Shown: positions 9,227 to 19,600 of the stretch, piece after piece
How positions within the stretch are numbered: the first letter of the stretch is position 1
How the letters are laid out: each line of letters opens with the position of its first letter
Assembly (NCBI GenBank): GCA_964036275.1
Contig: OZ038433.1
Coordinates: forward strand, 10,085,048 to 10,149,047
Length of the DNA stretch: 64,000 nt
From: Litoditis marina
Taxonomy: Eukaryota > Nematoda > Chromadorea > Rhabditida > Rhabditidae
Direction of reading: 5' to 3'
Notes under the pieces: model-generated
The model's input: the letters and a program-made list of their open reading frames with translations, nothing else
What the model was told of the DNA's origin: nothing
Databases searched by the model: none
Made by a program: the position numbers and the translations under genes

Positions 9227-11805
9227 ATGTTGTGTCTCCTCATCTTTCTCTGCGTCTCTCCCCTCCACACTCTCTCGTGTGCCTCCACCTCCAGTGCCTC
9301 CAGTGCAACTGTGACTACCACCACCACCACCACTGCTGCTACCGGTAGGCCGTTCTATAGTTCCGTTCATTCCCCCTGAGACTTTGGCAACGTGCCAATG
9401 TGATTGAGTGCAAATGAAACAAACTATATCACAGATATAGATTCAAACGCCTGATACCGTAGCGCTCTATTTTAGAGTTAGGGATTGGTACCAAACTTGA
9501 GTACTCCACTACATTCCTAAAATGTACTACTGGGCAACGATGTTGATTTTTCATTCCTACGTAGTTTATGCAAGAAATATACAAATTATACAATTTATAC
9601 AGATTGTGGAGTCAAAATAAACAAATATTACACACATTATACTCATAACGGAGTCCAATTATACGAAATAATGTTCAATTCAGCTACAACTACTACCGTT
9701 GCTGGTACAGTTACCACCACCGTCGCCGGAGTCACCGCTGCTGTCACTACAACCACAGCTGCCACCACCACTGCCGGTAGGTGGGAGGATTGTTGCGAAT
9801 GGACTACTGCACTCAAATAACAGAAATAAAAAATTGAAGAGTCGACATTTTGGTCTCAAAAAGAACGTCAGAAAGAAACCGATTGAGTGAGAGAGAGAGT
9901 ATAAGGTAGAGAGAATAGGGAAGAAATCAAAGTAGAAGGAATAAACGTGCATTTGCTGTGGAGGTTTGTGCACTAATGAACAGGACTATACTTCCAGTAG
10001 CTATCCTGTGCGACGCGGCCGGCCCAACGGTTCTGATGTTGAGTGCGGGGGCAACCACCTTCGAATCGTTAGTCCTCGACACCTCGGTAGACCCCGCCAC
10101 GAGCACAATCACATGTACTGGACCAGCTGCCGACAGCATTGTCATCATTTCGGTAGGTGGTCAAATCTTGCGGCCTCGATCTGCGTCTCTCGTTTCACAC
10201 ACTGTTTCGCGGGGCCTGCACCGGACCAGAGTACGTATGCTAGAAGATCCCGGCACCTTCATCTCATCCTGCGTCTCCTCAAACGTACACTATTTCACTG
10301 CTATCACATCCCGTCGGGATGTTAGAAACGAGAAATAGTAAAGCAGAGCGAGAGACGCAGGATGGGATGGAGGTCCCGAGATCTTCTAGCAGACGTACTC
10401 AGAGAGTAGTCGTATCGGTTGGTTGAAACAGGGTATACACAAAGGTAGCGGGGGCAAAAATAAACGAAACCGAGACGATGCACGTCTCTCCAACCCAGGC
10501 GCTGTGGCAATCTCTCAAAACTTAAATCGCATGGGTACCCAAAGTAAATTGCATAGTTACGTGAAGTTAGCATTCTAATGAGGCATCGTACACTTTGGCA
10601 TTGCAAGTTTCTAAGTTCTGCTGTGTGCAAGATCTTTCACGTGACTGTGCAATGGACTAACAGTATGGAGGTATGTGGTACGGTTGGCAATGGTTAAGCA
10701 TAGTTACCTCATGAGGAAAGCTCGTGAGGTAACTCGTGAGGTGACCTGCCGAGGTATGGGGTAAGAGCTGTAGTAGGGTTGTTAATCGAGTTGAAAATTT
10801 CGAGTTTTTCGAGTTTCGAGTTTTTCGAGTGCTGAAAATTTTCGAGTTTTTCGAGTTCGGAAATTTTCGAGTTTTTCGAGTTTCGAGTTTTTCGAGTTTT
10901 CGAAATTTCGAGTTTTTCGAGTTTCGAGTTTTTCGAGTTCTGAAATTTTCGAGTTTTTCGAGTTTCGAGTTGAACTCGAAACTCGAAATTTCGAGTTTAT
11001 TTCGAGTTTTTCGAGTTCGAGTTTATTTTTTAACAACCCTAAGCTGTAGTCCTATCCCTGTTTTTGTAGTTTGATCTTGCTTCGACCTTACGAGTTAACT
11101 AATTTCGATCGAGAAGCAAGATCAGATCTAACTACAACTAATAGTGTTATTTCCCTATATACTGTTAGTCAATTGCACAATCGCGAATAAATCTGTTCTG
11201 TCCTGTTCTGTTATCACGTGAAACATGGAAACACGTGACTCAGTCAACACAGCAGAACTCAGAAACGTGCAATGACAAAGTGCACGATGCCTCATTAGAA
11301 TGCTAACTTCACGTGACTTTTCAATTGACTAACAGTATATAACGAGATCAAAGTCCCAACACAGGGTGTAAGGGAAATAAACACCGTACGAGCTTGCTTC
11401 AACCGATTTGACTTGAATTTCTTCGATTTGTAAGCCAAATCAAACACAGAAATTTCGAGTTCTGCCAACACAAGAACAAAATATAAAATGTACGATTAGG
11501 TTAATATGCTCAGTAAGAAATGTACTCAAAACCGTCTTGAATCAGGGTCGAAACGGTTTTGAGTACATCTCTTACTGAGCACATTAACCAAATCGTACCA
11601 CCATCCAAAAGTCCTAGGGACACAGTTACTTTTTCTTCAAATAAAACAACCTAATATGAAATGTACGTTGTTTCAGTTCAACCAAGACGCGGCAGGTGTG
11701 GCGCAGGACATGGGCACGGTGACGACTACTTTGGAGTGCGGCGCCAACGGACAATGGCAACTAGCCGGCGTGGATATAACCGAAGTAGAATGCCAAGTAT
11801 TCTAG
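9227..11805 (+). CDS. Gene 2: small secreted protein with one C6/DUF281-like domain
   Basis: Exons 9227-9344, 9684-9776, 9998-10152 and 11677-11805 join with phases 1, 1, 0 and give 164 residues. The order is a signal peptide (MLCLLIFLCVSPLHTLSCAS), a Thr-rich linker with TTTTVAG repeats, the first half-domain (CDAAGPTV ... ITCTGP) and the second half-domain (LECGANGQWQLAGVDIT ... ECQVF, stop). All acceptors are CAG and the donors are GTAGG(C/T). The low-complexity Thr/Ala linker is a candidate O-glycosylated stalk, which is inference. Intron 3 (1.5 kb) holds a relic of a second B exon (GGGGCCTGCACCGGACC near 10210) cut by a MITE, plus several other elements. It is the closest relative of gene 1 in the window. 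Confidence 0.85.
10230..10399. mobile_element. CAG-flanked palindromic MITE in gene 2 intron 3
   Basis: It has the same 170-bp length and termini as the copy at 8701-8870, with CAG at 10227-10229 and 10400-10402. It lies directly after a decayed exon-like sequence of the gene family. Confidence 0.8.
10543..10667. mobile_element. TATACTGTTAGTC-family MITE, inverted
   Basis: Contains TTAGCATTCTAATGAGGC, CTGCTGTGTG and the end ATGGACTAACAGTAT. Other copies: 8325-8436, 11157-11340, 14451-14572, 15007-15114, 51243-51372, 54925-55024, and a fossil in each gene 3 array unit. Confidence 0.7.
10775..11040. mobile_element. TIR element filled with TCGAGTTTT simple repeats
   Basis: The ends are AGGGTTGTTAA and TTAACAACCCT, and the interior is tandem TTTTTCGAGTTTCGAG. 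A 9-bp direct repeat AGCTGTAGT flanks it (ending at 10774; 11042-11050). The related copy at 53495-54005 is about twice as long. A 9-bp target duplication suggests a Mutator-like mechanism (inference). Confidence 0.75.
11157..11340. mobile_element. TATACTGTTAGTC-family MITE, complete and expanded
   Basis: It runs from TATACTGTTAGTCAATTGCA to CAATTGACTAACAGTATA, with a small internal duplication around CACGTGAAACATGG / ACACGTGACT. It is the best-preserved full copy in the window. Confidence 0.75.
11489..11600. mobile_element. Palindromic MITE before the gene 2 last exon
   Basis: AGGTTAATATGCTCAGTAAG faces CTTACTGAGCACATTAACC around an AAACCGT...AACGGTTTT core. Half-copies are at 4500-4595 and about 16795-16865. 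Confidence 0.65.
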
Positions 11806-12828
11806 TTAACCTCGTATTCATTTAACATTTATTTACTTCAATAATTGGAATGAATATCTATTTTATTTTCTGTAAGTTATTACGATGGATCTGAAACGTT
11901 TGAAATGCTTCAGAATTCGAGGAAATAGCCACGTATTGAAATTTGTTCGGTTAATTGATTGTTTTACATCATTAATCATTACTCTCTAGTAACAAACGGG
12001 TCATTGATTACTCTGAACGTTTGCAACTTAACAAAATCGAGCAGTGTTAGAGTGAAGCCATTCTCAATGAGAGATTAGAGTAACTTTTCTAGTACATTTT
12101 ATATTTATTTCAATTCGTTTCAATGAGTGTACATTTTTGAATGATAATAAATGTTTGCCATTCATACGTGCCAGATATTACTGGAATTTTTAGTGTTTGG
12201 TTCTCTCTCGGGATAGAGAAACGTGTTCTCTAAAAAAATAGCTTTTTCATGTTCCAGTATGGAATATTCCCGGCTAGTGGAATAATATATTCAAGTTTCA
12301 CTAACGTCTTACGGTAGAGTACCTCAAGTGGATTCGAACTTTCATCCGCGGCACAATGGCTGAACGCACTACCACTTGACCACTCGACTAAGATCAAAAT
12401 CTATTGAATGGGGCCGATTTCACTAATTGCGACATCGAATATATAGACATACATTGAAGGTTTGCGGGAGGGGGGGGGGAGGGTTAGGTAGTAATATTAG
12501 AAATAACTTCATAACTATGGTCGAAGCGATCATTTGGTTCAAGTGAAGAAGTAAACTTATGAGAGAAACAACAATTAGTGTCCAAAGCATATGGTAAACG
12601 TCTGAGTAGGAATAAAAAAGACTATACACGATTTTATTTTTCCAAAAAAAGTCTGAACGGTGTATGTTGTCCTATGCTACTGTGGTTGTGGTTTATCTTG
12701 TTCCTTCTCGTACAAGATTCGTAATTTGTAACGAACGATTGATATTAGAACGATTCTGCTATAGTATTTTCCATTCCTACCGAGACTCCTACCGTGAGAA
12801 TACAAAACTTCAAAAATAACGCAAATGT
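11806..12828. other. Gene 2-gene 3 intergenic region, first part
   Basis: AT-rich. 12330-12395 is a degraded tRNA-like fragment (GATTCGAAC ... CCACTTGACCACTCG, minus orientation), and a G-rich run sits near 12466. No gene is supported. Confidence 0.4.
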
Positions 12829-13061
12829 TATAGTCCTTTCCATTCCTGCTGAGACTCCTACAGTAGGATTTCGAAACTTCCAAGCCGTTTTGCTCGCTTA
12901 CTTTTGATCGGAGAAGTTGAGGATTTTCGCACCTTCTTCCTTCTCAGGTAGAGTAAATATACGAGAGCATTTTCCATAAACTTCATTTTCAGCTTAACAA
13001 CAGTCTTCGGAAAGTTTGTAAGGTTACTGTAGGAGTCTCAGTAGGGATGTTGGGAACTATA
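12829..13061. mobile_element. TATA-flanked MITE, family 2, inverted
   Basis: The 233-bp length matches the copy at 4997-5229. A partial second end (ATTCCTACCGAGACTCCTAC near 12772) lies just outside, suggesting nested insertion. Confidence 0.7.
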
Positions 13062-14213
13062 TCTGACAGGTTGAAAATTTTCACCTCTGTTTGTGACAAC
13101 CTATTACAAAGAGTATTTTAAAAAAGTTTGCCTTAATATAAATAAGTCATATGCACCAGAACGTTTTGTCGCATTTGCACCTAGACATTCCTCGTTTATT
13201 TTTAAAATATCCTCAATTACAATTCGAAGGCGCTTTCCATATGTTGTTATTGACATAAATGGATAATTCATTATTATTAATATTAACTGCAACGAAGTTT
13301 TGGTCACTCTCCATAACTTTTCGAAACTATGCGACTAGTTTTTCAGATTGACAAATATTGCTCAGAAATCCCAAATAAATGTCGAAACAATGATCATGAT
13401 GTCATTAATGTTGTTTCGTCGGGTGAAAAAACTCCATGATTTCTCAGAGGTCGAATTGGCTCTAAAAATACTATTCGTCAGAATGTTTCGTATCCTATTT
13501 TTGTATTGGTTTGTATGAATGTTATTCTGTTTTATCATCACTTCTTGTTTTCATCTTACCATCATTATTCCACTCTTACACATGTTGTAGTATACTGTAT
13601 TCGTATTTGTATATTTTTGTAACTTTTGTGTATATGTAACTGACTGTAGCATCTGTATTATGTGTTTTCTGCTATGTTCCAAAAATGCCAATTATAAAAG
13701 GCCAGTAATAATGAAATACACTGTATAGTCAACTGCATTGCTATGCCGACTACTACAGTATGCTTTCAAAACGTTCAGCCCGTTTTATCATGTTACTATG
13801 GAAAATTTCAAGAACTCGTTCTCCAACCCTCGATTAATTCTATAAAAAAACTTCGTTAAAAACTTCCCAACATGAAGATTCAGTAGCATACCTTCTCTGA
13901 ACTCCCCTATCACTTTAAATACGTCAGTGTGAAAACCCGTCTTCACAAAAAAAATGGCCCTTATATAATTTTAGGGATTCATAGAATACAAAGTCCTTTT
14001 CACGACACATTCCGGTTCAATTATGAATCTAAGTGTTCGAGTTATATTGTAGGATTCATAATTAGATCCGTTATAACTGTTCGCGAGATGTTTCGATCAA
14101 AGGCGCTAATGGACCTATGGTTAGAAGGTCGAAAGACCATTCAAAAGGCGAACACCGCAACACTTTCTCTTTCTTGCGTTCCGCTTCTCAACCTTTATAC
14201 CGTATATAGTTCG
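13062..14213. other. Intergenic, AT-rich, no gene recognised
   Basis: A 113-codon frame at 13929-14270 overlaps the dispersed repeat at 14101-14200 (GGCGAACACCGCAACACTT) and a MITE end, so it is not taken as coding. The rest shows no recognised structure. Confidence 0.4.
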
Positions 14214-14436
14214 CACATTTCCCAACTGGACTTGTGCAGCTTGCCAATGAAATTTCAAGGCAGTTTTTAAACATGTTGAAATACTTCAAACAATAGAAAT
14301 TCATATGAAGGGTTCTTCACCTTCGTTATAATTCGTATTCAAAGAAACTTTCTGTGAAATATATGTTTTCCCTAAATAACAGTCTTCCAAAGTTCTTGAC
14401 ACGCTGCCAACGAGTCCAGTTGGGAAATGTGAGCAT
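14214..14436. mobile_element. MITE with CACATTTCCCAACTGGACT ends
   Basis: CACATTTCCCAACTGGAC on the left faces GTCCAGTTGGGAAATGTG on the right, about 220 bp apart. Confidence 0.7.
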
Positions 14437-14450
14437 TTAATACTAGAAGT

Positions 14451-14572
14451 AAATCGAATAGTCACGTAAACTTAGCATTCTAATGAGGCACCGTGCACTT
14501 TGTCATTGCATGTTTCTGAGTTCTGCTGTGTTTAACATGTTTCACGTTACTCTGCAATTGACTAACAGTATA
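14451..14572. mobile_element. TATACTGTTAGTC-family MITE, inverted
   Basis: Contains TTAGCATTCTAATGAGGCAC and ends TTGACTAACAGTATA. Confidence 0.7.
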
Positions 14573-14807
14573 GCCGTCACTCTTTTCAAAGCAGGCCTAT
14601 TCAATAAGTTTTTATAGACCTTTTCTTCTCTATGTAAACTACAGTCTAAACTCAAACCTTTCAGCCTTCTAGCGGTAGGGTTCTGTCTTCCCAACACAAG
14701 TCTATACGGCGTATCTTGCCCTATTTGAGATCGTACTTTGATCTCGCTTCTCGATCGAAAATCGTTATGAAGTGGGTCCAGATCAAACTACAAATGAATG
14801 AGACCTG

Positions 14808-14991
14808 GCACCGTAGCAATGTCTCGTGAAAAGGTCACCTTTGAGCTGAACTATCTGATCACCATCTGAGCCAGGTTGGGGTCACCTATGCTATGCTACA
14901 ACACACAAAGTTGGCAACTGTGTGGCCAGAATGTAATCACGCCTTCGATTAGGTTGAGCTCACCACTTTCATGACTTTGCTACGGTGCCAG
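14808..14991. mobile_element. MITE with GGCACCGTAGCAA / TTTGCTACGGTGCC ends
   Basis: The inverted termini match over 13 bp, and the interior (GGTCACCTATGCTATGCT) matches the copy at 6546-6722. Confidence 0.75.
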
Positions 14992-15006
14992 TTCTTGCTC
15001 TATATA

Positions 15007-15114
15007 GTGTTAGTCAATGCACAGTCACGTGAAACTTGTTACACACAGCAGAACTCAGAAACGTGCAATGAGAATGCTAACTGTACGTGACCATTCAAAT
15101 ATATTCAAAGTATA
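15007..15114. mobile_element. TATACTGTTAGTC-family MITE, internally deleted
   Basis: It retains AACACAGCAGAACTCAGAAA-type sequence (here TACACACAGCAGAACTCAG) and TTGACTAA-like ends, but lacks the AAAGTGCACGATGCC segment. Confidence 0.65.
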
Positions 15115-15466
15115 TGGTTCGTTCTTCTCAAATCATGATTGTACATTTTATATTTTGTTCCTGTGTTGACAAAGTTCAGACTTTTTTCTGTGTTTGATTT
15201 TATCGAAAAAAAACTCGAGTAAGTTGGTTAGACCAAGCCTGTTTAGGGTATGTTTCCCTATCTGTGTTTGTACTTTGATCTCGTTGGTTTTTGGTCGAAA
15301 TTCGTGAGTCACGGCGTATTCGAGATCAAACTATAACGATTTTTTGGTTACATACTATATTTTGTTCCGTTCGAAACTTCACACTGGGATTTTCTCTAAT
15401 TTTTTTTCTGATTTGTTTGTTCAACATTAAAGGCTATCCTTTACTATTGTACTGTTTCATCATCAG

Positions 15467-15586
15467 ATCCACCCTTTTTCCTTCGGTATGTTGTGTCTTT
15501 CCGTCTTTCTCTGCGTCTCTCCCCTCATCGCTCTCTCGTCTTATCTTCAATTTCCGCAAAACTTTTATTTGTGTATTCTTTAATGA
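15467..15586 (+). pseudogene. Vestigial leader exon of the C6-like family
   Basis: A CATCATCAG acceptor (ending at 15466) is followed by ATG at 15488 and MLCLSVFLCVSPLIALSS, the family signal peptide. The frame then enters unrelated sequence and stops without a Thr linker or donor. It lies just upstream of the intact gene 3 leader exon, so it is probably a decayed duplicate. Its 5' region (ATCCACCCTT) is nearest to that of gene 5. Confidence 0.6.
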
Positions 15587-15634
15587 GACTTTTCATAATA
15601 AACCAAACTATCTCTCTTACCAGATTCTCTCGCA

Positions 15635-16635
15635 ATGTGGTTTCTCTTCCTCTTTCTCTGCGTCTCTCCCGTTCCCACTCTCTCGTGTTTCACTACCTCC
15701 AGTGCCTTCGGAGCAACTACAACCGCCACAGCTGCTACCGGTAGACCGTTTTACAATTACCTAGTTTCGAATAAAAAGAGTTTGGAAAAAAGTTTATTCA
15801 CTTCTTTCCTCGCAGGTTCCGCGTGGAACATTGATAAGCAGGAGTAACTTGAAATTTCAATTTTTTCAATTTTCCATTCTCAAAGGAGGGCAGATTAGAA
15901 ATCTAGCTTACGTACCCCGGGGTACCTTGTATAACGATGCGCGCGCCAAAACAGAGTAAATATGCCGATTCTATAATTTAAAGTCCCCCGCTTAATTTTT
16001 CAAGTTTGCAGTCAAAAATTTTTTTTGTTTCTGGGAAACTATAAATGATCATTCCTTTATTATCTCCAATCATTCGTGTAAACCATGGGTTAAGACACAA
16101 CTCTCGAAGTTCTTGAAGAGTTTGTATAGGTTCTACTCTGTGAATTGGTTGCAACCAAAAACACCAGAGGCATACACGATTGAATATGAGTGTCGATTCA
16201 GCCAGTTTGGTCGATTATTGCGCAAAATCTCCGCTATTTTCCCTGTAATGATAATGATCGTATTGATTCCCTCGAATCGATACACAATCAAAATACGGTT
16301 CAAAATATTAGAAATGAACCGAGTCCCCAAAGGAATTGAAGCGTATTCTTTCCTGTAAGGGACGAGATGCAAGAGAGAAAATGAAGTCACAATTTTGGAT
16401 GCAACTGTTCATACTTTTCACAGCTATGATGTATTCTATTCAGGGACAAATAGAGTTGCTGGGGGAGCTACCCCTAACGGCGCCAAAGTCATCCCTCTTG
16501 CCGTCGAGACTGCCGGTAGGTGGAAAGGTTGTTGCGGTTCGAATCGCTACTGAACTCGACCCGATAATACTACTTACAGTCAACAGTTTCGCCTCAAAAA
16601 ACAGAAATAAAATTAAAAAAGGAACAGGGAGAGAA

Positions 16636-16697
<62 letters not shown>

Positions 16698-19600
16698 AGG
16701 CGAAGGAACAGAGAGGGAGAAAGATAGGAGGGAAGGAAACCTTAAAGTTTCTTGAGAATGAAACTTCGCAAAATAATATAAGAACAACACCAAAATCGTA
16801 TTAAATCAGGGTCGAAACAATTTTGAGTGGTACCTTTCACTGAGCACATATTTCCATAATAACATCCGGAAAGACTTGATGACAACAAATATTTTTGTTT
16901 TAAATGAATATAACAATGATATAACTTGTCCTATCTATAGAATATTTCATTCAGAGACGACGACTGTTGCTGGCAAAGTCATCCCTCTTGAAATCGAGCC
17001 TGCCGGTAGGTGGAAGGGTTGTTGCGGTTCGACTCGGGACTCGACCTGAAGACATATCTTAGTGTCAACAGAAATCATAATTCATAATCCATGTAGCATT
17101 ATATCAAAAACAGTTAAACCAAGATTACGTACGTCATGAATAGATTCTTAACTTTTTGTAAAACCCAAAAAACTTAATTCCAGAACTTGAAATAGAACGA
17201 ATGATTATGAGCATTTAGGTTGAATTGTTGTAGCAGAAACTGTGGCGTCGGATATAGTTGTGGAATAAGTGTGCTGGGTCAATTGATGAGAAGAACATTG
17301 TTAATAGGGATTTAATACTCAATGGAAATGAACATGAAAAGTGGACATGTATGGTCGGAACCGAACGCGATGCGTCGCGAAACTGCCGTTGCTCGTGTCT
17401 TGTCGGGGGCGTTGCCTGAAAGTAAAACATAAGTCCGCGAACAATTGTATTGATCAAAGGAACTTCCAGAGCATTTATCAATCAGAAAAGGAACAGAGGG
17501 AGGTTATCAACTAGGTTACCTGAGTTACCGGTAAATATAAGTGATCGGTTATGAACCATCACCTACAATATGTTACCGAAAACCGTAAACAACAAAGTAC
17601 GACTGATATATAGCTGGGTCAGATCTGGCTGGGTTAGTTGAACAGACAGTGTCGCCTCAAAAACGACTACGTCGTTGTTTAAAGTGTGCGCAGTGGGCTG
17701 TTGTTTTGCTTCTGGTAGCTTGAATACATTATGTAGGTCTTGAAAAATCATTTACGTGAATCTGTGATAATTCCAACTATATGGAAATGTTAATCCACCG
17801 AAAACAGAGTAAAAATGTCGGTGAAACGTGAAGTACTGAACAGGACTGAAGTGAGTGCAAACTATATCATTTTCTGTCTCTCGCCGGGATCGAACCTGCA
17901 TGCAAAAATTATTCGTAGCAGGGCGCTAACCACTGCGCTATTAGAGCACGTAACCGGCTTAGGAATCGAAGACATGTTTGCGTACACAGCGGACAGTGAG
18001 ATAAACAGTACTATCCCGCCTTTCCGTTGGCGACGACTATAGTCGTCGCTCAGCGAAAGGCAGCGGCATACTGTATATCTGATGTTGTGCTGTGTACGAA
18101 CACACATACTAGATCTGTTTCCACCCCTGACATGGGCAAAGTTGGTAAAGTGCTTAAAGTCCGCGTCTTCCATACTTTTGGGCGAGGTTCGAGTCCCGCA
18201 TGAGACAGATATTTCATAAATTTGGCACGCACTTATACTTCCAGAAGTGCCTCTCTGTGACGCGGCCGGCCCAACCGTTGTGAAGATAGCTGAGACGGGA
18301 ACCGACTTCCAATCGATAGACCTGGACACAACAACCAATCCGGCCACAAAGAAGTTCACATGTAAGGGAGCCGCCGACGACACTCGTGTTGCAATTTCGG
18401 TAAGTCAAAACATGAATATTTTCTTCATCGAAACCGTTATCTTATCCTTCGACCCTGCTTCAACACACCTATTTTCATGACCTAGATTGACCGTCAATTT
18501 GGTAGGTCTGCGACAATGTCCCCACAAGAAAAACTCTAAAATCACTATCTCGCTCATCGTTGTGCATTTTACTCCGAGGGATCAGAAACTATACTGTAAA
18601 TGGCTAAAAAAAACAATTATTGCACCAACCATTTATGTAAAACCACATCGCCAAGTACAAGCAAACATGAATCAAGACCGTATACGCAAATTCGTTAGAA
18701 GCAAAAAAGTGTAAATAGTGGTGTTCACAAAACTGGTAGATACTGAAATGTGTACACACAAAAGTGCACAAATGTAGTACTACGGAAATAGTGTGCATGC
18801 ACAAATCCTTTACTACGAATGTTGTGTATAATCCCTAATTTAATGCTTAAAGCAGAAACTAAATCATCAGATAATAGACAACCGATGTGTGTTTTGCACA
18901 ACATTTTCAAAAAACTTGTGTATTTGTCGGATTAAGAGGGGTCTTATATATTGCAGCGTCTCATATAAGACGTGGCCAAATAGAAATAATTCGAAAGCCG
19001 CTTATTTCAGAAACTTCACACCAAGTGACGATCTCATACCCCGTCCACTTTTCTTACTCAGTAACACTCTATTTCCCAAAAACTCGCTCCAACTGCGATT
19101 TCCGTCTAAGAATTGTCAGTCTGTCAACGTACAAACTGTCGGTTCGAGTGAACCAACAGTTTGTCCAGGGACAAACTGTCGGCGGGGGGTCCCATCCTAA
19201 TTTAACCATTCAACCACAAAATAATGCTTCAAAATAGAATTTATATTTCAAAGGCACGTTAAACACATTATATCAGTAAAATGAATGATTGTAGAAAACT
19301 GCTCAAAATTTTTCCTAATTCAGAGGTTGTTGAATTTCTATGATGTTTCAATTAATAGTAATTTGGTGATTCCCATATAACAGCCTAGTTTTTCGGCACT
19401 GATTTTCAATAGAACAATTATTCATATTTCCTATTCATACTAGGTTCCTTTTCTATTGTTATATTAGTTTTACCCGTACAATTCCACAATTCCAGTCAGA
19501 CTTTCTCAAAAAACCTAGTACCGAGTAAATCACCATTGTGTAATAGATAGAAGTCATTCAAACTTTATTAAGTCCGTTCTTTAATTCTTAAACTAGCGCA

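Noticed and set aside
15291..15764. 157-codon plus ORF spanning two leader exons
   Set aside because: It fuses intron, the vestigial leader and the true leader in a frame unrelated to either signal peptide.
16336..16793. 117- and 139-codon ORFs on both strands
   Set aside because: They run through the (GA)n microsatellite; only the 72-nt linker exon 16444-16515 has correct phase and splice sites.
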